NCBI RefSeq assembly: GCF_018446385.1
Contig: NC_055992.1
Span: 100,830,947 to 100,894,946, forward strand
Direction: 5' to 3'
Length of the DNA stretch: 64,000 nucleotides
From: Zingiber officinale
Lineage: Eukaryota > Streptophyta > Magnoliopsida > Zingiberales > Zingiberaceae
Part shown: piece by piece, positions 60,104-64,000 of the stretch
How positions within the stretch are numbered: position 1 is the stretch's first letter
How the letters are laid out: each line of letters starts with the position of its first letter
Program-made: the position numbers and the translations under genes
The notes under the pieces: generated by a model
What the model saw: the letters and a program-made list of their open reading frames with translations, nothing else
What the model was told of the DNA's origin: nothing
Databases searched by the model: none

Positions 60104-60714
60104 TACATGACATAGTCCTGCACTCTGAGAGACATCAACCTGAAGTCAGAGACTCCAAGTAGTCTCTCCCCACCAAAAAAGTACTCATAGAGTGTATCTA
60201 GAGTAATGTGGGAGTAGGGGTCGCCAAAGGGCAGATCCCTACTAGGGTAACACAAGAAAGAAGTTGCTGACTGTCTAAGCTCTAAGCTAGTGCATAATAA
60301 GGTAGGTGTAAACTGGATGTCCTTTTCACCAACCCGGGTGGAATAGACCAAATCATCAACCTTCTCAAGGTTGTTAAAAAACTGGGCACATAGATCTTGG
60401 TTTACTGCATGACTGCAGTAAACTAGTCTGTCCAACCGATAATGGGCAATCATCTCTATAACAGATGGATAATAACTCGTGAAACATGGTCTATTTAGGT
60501 ATCTACACTTAATGACAAAGTATGAATGCTAAGAAAAACTAATCCTATGCTGCTCAGTAGGGAATCTAACGTCAGTGGACGGGGTCGTACCCGAGGTGGA
60601 CGCAACATTGTGTCGTTTCCTAATTTCAACCATATACATAAAGATTTGCAAAAACAATCACTAAAACTATGTAAAAGATGATTTCAGATAGTTTAGAGTA
60701 TACCTAGGAGGCAT
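60104..60714 (-). pseudogene. Accessory ORF of element B, N-terminal part, with the conserved intron
   Basis: Exon 1 60714-60704 (MPP plus two bases of Arg), intron from 60703 (GTATAC) to the acceptor ATTAG, exon 2 from 60619. Landmarks: LCAQFFNNLEKVDDLVY, LPFGDPYSHITLDTLYEYFF, MSLRVQDYVMY. A TAG lies near 60528. The frame continues at 45337 once element C and one TACAT are removed. The intron position (after two bases of codon 4) is identical to C and D. Confidence 0.75.
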
Positions 60715-60719
60715 TGTAG

Positions 60720-60970
60720 AGTATTTGAAGGATTTCAAGGGAGGAAATCCGGGTTTAAGGCGCCTTGGATCGAAGTTTTTCGCGAGATGAAACGTGCAGC
60801 AAACTCTCTATTCGCTGCATATTTTGTTATTGAAGGCACATTCAATCACACTGAAGGCGCCTCCAATGTGGAGTTTAGGGCGCCTTGGACCCGGTCTGAG
60901 GCGCCTTAGTTGCTTTCGGCGGGAATTTTTGTGCCGACCTTGGAGGGCGCCTCTGCAGAGGCGCCTTCGT
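60720..60970 (-). promoter_or_regulatory. Internal promoter-like block of element B
   Basis: Six GGCGCC sites, mostly in the form AGGCGCCT (for example AAGGCGCCTT, GAGGCGCCTTAG), immediately upstream of the accessory ATG. No clean TATATATA as in C and D; a weaker AAAATATGC is present near 60815. Confidence 0.5.
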
Positions 60971-61009
60971 TCGTTGTTTTTAGGTAAAATTTTTGTTTTT
61001 TTGTTTTTT

Positions 61010-61615
61010 TTTAAATAAATTTTTAAAACATTTTAAATAAGTCTTTTTAAAACATTTAAAATAAGTTTTTAAATAAAATTTTAAAACATTTTTAAATAAG
61101 TTTTTAGATACATTTTTAAAACATTTTTAAATAAGTTTTTAAAACATTTTTAAATATGTTTTTAAACATTTTAAATAAGTTTTTAAATAAGTCTTTAAAA
61201 CATTTTTAAATAAGTTTTTAAAACATTTTTAAATAAGTTTTAAAATAAATTTTTAAATAAGTTTTTAAATAAATTTTTAAAACATTTTAAATAAGTTTTT
61301 AAATAAATTTTTAAAACATTTTAAATAAGTTTTTAAATAAATTTTTTAAATAAGTTTTTAAATAAATTTTTAAAACATTTTAAATAAGTTTTTAAAACAT
61401 TTTAAATAAGTTTTTAAATAAATTTTAAAAATAAGATTTAAATAAATTTTTAAGACATTTTAAATAAGTTTTTAAATAAAATTTTAAAACATTTTAAATA
61501 AGTTTTTTTAATAAAATTTTTAAATAAGTTTTTAAATAAATTTTTAAAACATTTTAAATAAGTTTTTAAAACATTTTAAATAAGTTTTTAAAACATTTAA
61601 AATAAGAATCTTTTC
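61010..61615. repeat. AT-rich tandem array of element B
   Basis: Units of about 21-23 bp, TTTTAAATAAGTTTTTAAAA with CA/TAAAT variants, repeated more than 20 times. It sits directly after gag. Confidence 0.93.
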
Positions 61616-61791
61616 TACTAAATCACTTTTGTCAGATTAACTAAATTATTTAAACGCGGAATACTTATAATGGGGTCAGGCCCTTCGGAAACGGATACGG
61701 ATCCGTGGCTTCTTTCTGATTCAGCTTCCGATTTGCTCTCGCTCTCGGACATATTGATCTGGTCCCGGGCCATCAGTGTAAGGAGACTCGT

Positions 61792-62817
61792 CTAATCGAG
61801 TTCGTCGTCGTCGTCTTCTGAGGAAGATTCTTCGAATGTTGCTTTCAAGACCTTTTTCCTTCTTTGTTTCTTTATCTCCTTTTGGTTGGGACAGTTGACT
61901 TTGATGTGTCTCTTCTGGTTGCAGCCATAACACGTCACTTCAAATTTTACCTTCGAGCTTGATTGGGCTTCTTTGGACTGGACCACCTTCTTGAGGTCCC
62001 TTTTGTTGATCCTCTTCTTCTTCTTGTACAGCTTATTTACAAGGTTGACGAGTTCAACCATTAGTTCGTCGTCTTCATCGTCTGAGTCAGGTTCTTCATC
62101 TGATTCTGGTTCGGTTCTACGCCTTAGTCTTGGTTGGCGTGTTCTACTTGTACCTACAACCAAAGCAATGACCTTCTCGGTTGGCTGTGCATTAGTCTGC
62201 TCATGTAGTTTGAACTCAGAGAATAATTCATCTAATTTTATAGAAGATAAGTCCTTGGAGACTTTGTAGGCATCTACCATTGATACCCACAATGTACTCC
62301 TCGGAAACGCGTTGAGAGCGTACCTTATTATATCCCTGTTCTCGACCCTTTGCCCGATCGCGTGGAGGGAGTTGAGAATGTCTTGAATACGTGCGTGGAG
62401 TTGACTTGCTGTCTCTCCTTCCTGCATTTTGAAATTATATAATTTATTAAACAACAAATCTCTTTTGCTTACCTTGGTGTCGGAGGTGCCCTCGTGCAGT
62501 TCGATCAGCTTCTCCCACAGCTCTTTTGCGATTGAAAAAGGACCAACTCTATTGAGCTCTTCCTTGGTCAGTCCACACTGGAGGTTGCAGGTTGCTCTGG
62601 CATTGGCTTCCACCTTCTTGATTAGAGCTAGTTCCCAGTTCTCGCAGGGTGTAGGCTTGCCGTCTTCGTCGGTTGGCAGTTGAAACCCGGTCTTGACGAT
62701 CATCCACATCTCGAATTGGATTTTTAGAAAATTCTCCATTCGTCCTTTCCAGTACCCGAAATCTTCTCCAGTGAAGAGCAGGGGACGAACGGTGCTGTAA
62801 CCTTCTTGCTGGGCCAT
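61792..62817 (-). CDS. Copia gag of element B, intact main frame
   Basis: 341-residue open frame from ATG 62817: MAQQEGYSTVRPLLFTGEDF, YWKGRMENFLKIQ (Trp kept, unlike A, C and D), LTKEELNRVGP, ELWEKLIELHEGTSDTKVSK, QEGETASQLHA, an acidic stretch, and a zinc knuckle CYGCNQKRHIKVNC with C-C-H-C spacing intact (Gly before His changed to Arg). The frame ends at TGA/TAA-type stop at 61792 after a run of Asp/Glu; related coding continues a little further, so the C-terminal coiled coil seen in D is missing. Gag could still be produced if transcribed. Confidence 0.85.
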   Translation of the reverse strand: MAQQEGYSTVRPLLFTGEDFGYWKGRMENFLKIQFEMWMIVKTGFQLPTDEDGKPTPCENWELALIKKVEANARATCNLQCGLTKEELNRVGPFSIAKELWEKLIELHEGTSDTKVSKRDLLFNKLYNFKMQEGETASQLHARIQDILNSLHAIGQRVENRDIIRYALNAFPRSTLWVSMVDAYKVSKDLSSIKLDELFSEFKLHEQTNAQPTEKVIALVVGTSRTRQPRLRRRTEPESDEEPDSDDEDDELMVELVNLVNKLYKKKKRINKRDLKKVVQSKEAQSSSKVKFEVTCYGCNQKRHIKVNCPNQKEIKKQRRKKVLKATFEESSSEDDDDELD

Positions 62818-63063
62818 TTAATTAATATGCAAGAACAAAATAGAACGAGATGTCCCAAGACTAGGTATTGGATTAGTAGTGCGGGAAAAATTTAAAATAA
62901 CAAGCTTGAGTGGTGTTGCACCAATTTAGAGCAAAAATCGATTTGTAAAAAGAATTAGAATGTAGCTATTAAGCTAATTCCAATTGACTCCGTAAAACTA
63001 AAAATAACCGCAACAAAAAAATGCTTTGCTTTATTGGTGGTTGCACCAAATCGAAGCGACCCT

Positions 63064-63075
63064 GCTCTTATACTA
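63064..63075 (-). other. Primer-binding site of element B, degenerate
   Basis: TAGTATAAGAGC on the minus strand, two changes from TGGTATCAGAGC, at the expected place next to the LTR. Confidence 0.75.
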
Positions 63076-63077
63076 AT

Positions 63078-64000
63078 TGTTGGATCGAGAAGCGCTAGAG
63101 GGGGGGTGAATAGAGCTCGTGGCTATTTCACGTTTCGGATTCGTAAAACTATCGAGTTAAAGCAGTGGAATAAAGTAAAAGACAACAAACACAGAAAGAC
63201 ACCAGGGATTTACTTGGTTCGGAGCCTGTGACGACTCCTACTCCAAGGCCTGCGATCGTTGATCGCTTCCGGTGGGCAACGACTATAAGCTCGAAAAAGA
63301 GTACAAATTTGTATTACAATAAGTGCAATAAAGAACTATTATACCGACGACAGAATCAAAATCTCGGAGCTCCGGGTCGTCGGGGGCTTGTAACAACACT
63401 TCAGGGCATCTTTTGGAGCAACACGTTGTAGTAGAAGCACTTAGGAATTGTTGTCTTGACTGCTCCCTCGAGACCCCCTTTTATGCACTACTGGAGGCGC
63501 CTCCAACACCATCCAGGGCGCCTCTAACACGCCGAGTCAACCGCGTGGATCAGTGCTGAAAAGTTCACCTCTTATCCTGCTTGAGGCGCTTTCATGGCCA
63601 CTCCAAGGCGCCTCCAAGCTCTGGTCCAAGGCGCCTCCAAGCTTGCTGCGCATCCAGCTCACCCTCTGCACCCGAGGTGCCTCCAAGCTCCATGGAGGTG
63701 CCTCGGACACTGTTCATCCGAGGTGTGACTTGCTCCTTTGTTTCTACAAAATGTGTTAGTCCCAAACACATACCATGCAAAACAAAGTTAGCACATAATA
63801 GTTATAGTAAATGAGATATTGACAGTCTTCGGACTATCCGAGTCTGACTTCATATTTCCAACTGGAAACCCTAGGTCGATCCGACGCCTACTGTTTCCTC
63901 TACAGGGAACGCGTCCTCACTTACTCTACTCAGGAGATTTACCTGATGCCAGCACAATCCTCCAGATCGACTGGACTTTTGCTTGGCGCTCGATGCTTAC
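63078..64000 (-). repeat. 5' LTR of element B, partial
   Basis: Begins (left end) TGTTGGATCGAGAAGCGC and continues beyond the window. GGCGCC sites in AGGCGCCT form at 63480-63700. Its G run has 7 G, against at least 12 in the 3' LTR. Confidence 0.9.

Larger units (their letters stand above)
41639..64000 (-). mobile_element. Copia element B (minus), non-autonomous: gag plus accessory ORF, no pol; hosts C and D
   Basis: Inserted in the RT region of A and itself interrupted by C (45343-60103). Reading leftwards: 5' LTR (64000 to 63078, right end outside the window), degenerate PBS, gag with an intact main frame (62817-61792), AT-rich array (61615-61010), GGCGCC cluster, accessory ORF (60714-60104, continuing at 45337-44611), AT-rich tail with a hAT-like MITE, polypurine tract, 3' LTR (42923-41639). 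No protease, integrase or RT is present anywhere in its interior. Confidence 0.85.

Overview
The window is nuclear DNA of a flowering plant. The evidence is intron-rich genes with GT-AG splice sites, plant-type proteins (an F-box/actin-related fusion, a cytochrome b5 protein like RLF, a COM1/SAE2 homologue, a MYB-CC factor), and the DNA: Copia and Gypsy LTR retrotransposons, hAT-like and Tourist-like MITEs, and a LINE relic. The retroelement make-up would suit a monocot, but the species cannot be fixed from sequence alone. No rRNA, tRNA or CRISPR locus was seen.

Layout. (1) 1-1643: promoter, leader exon and first intron of a minus-strand gene that leaves the window on the left. The same segment recurs at 32738-34210. 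(2) 2955-12204, minus: ARP8, 12 exons, 509 codons, every exon phase closes. (3) 14066-19088, minus: RLF, five coding exons, 226 codons, with a non-coding leader exon near 20828-20985 and a hAT-like MITE in an intron. (4) 22943-24751, minus: COM1/SAE2/GR1-like DNA-end-resection gene, three exons, 503 codons. (5) 25180-30830: decayed Gypsy-type sequence with an LTR, a primer-binding site, two tandem arrays and two broken coding blocks in reversed order. (6) 31023-34100, minus: 5' part of a MYB-CC (PHL7-like) gene, cut off inside its DNA-binding domain. (7) 34211-35964: MITEs, a purine/pyrimidine-armed segment and locally copied filler DNA. (8) 35965-64000: a four-deep nest of Copia elements in alternating orientation. 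Element A (+, gag and pol) is broken in reverse transcriptase by element B (-). B is broken in its accessory ORF by element C (+, TSD tacat on both sides). C is broken in its 3' LTR by element D (-).

The most unusual material is in B, C and D. All three lack pol in the visible sequence. Between gag and the 3' LTR they carry an AT-rich tandem array, then a promoter-like GGCGCC cluster (with a TATA box in C and D), then an accessory ORF whose first 11 coding bases are separated from the rest by an intron at the same place in each element. The flavour of the GGCGCC motif matches between LTR and internal promoter within each element. LTRs of C and D also hold 5-6 tandem hairpins of about 40 bp whose stem arms differ between units but stay complementary. 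Together these suggest a non-autonomous, gag-bearing Copia lineage with a second, LTR-like promoter driving a spliced accessory gene and a structured LTR RNA or DNA.

Decay in gag is almost entirely C-to-T or G-to-A at CG/CHG sites, as expected from methylated, silenced DNA. Coordinates of splice sites and LTR ends were read by hand from the sequence. Homology calls rest on family recognition, not on a database search.
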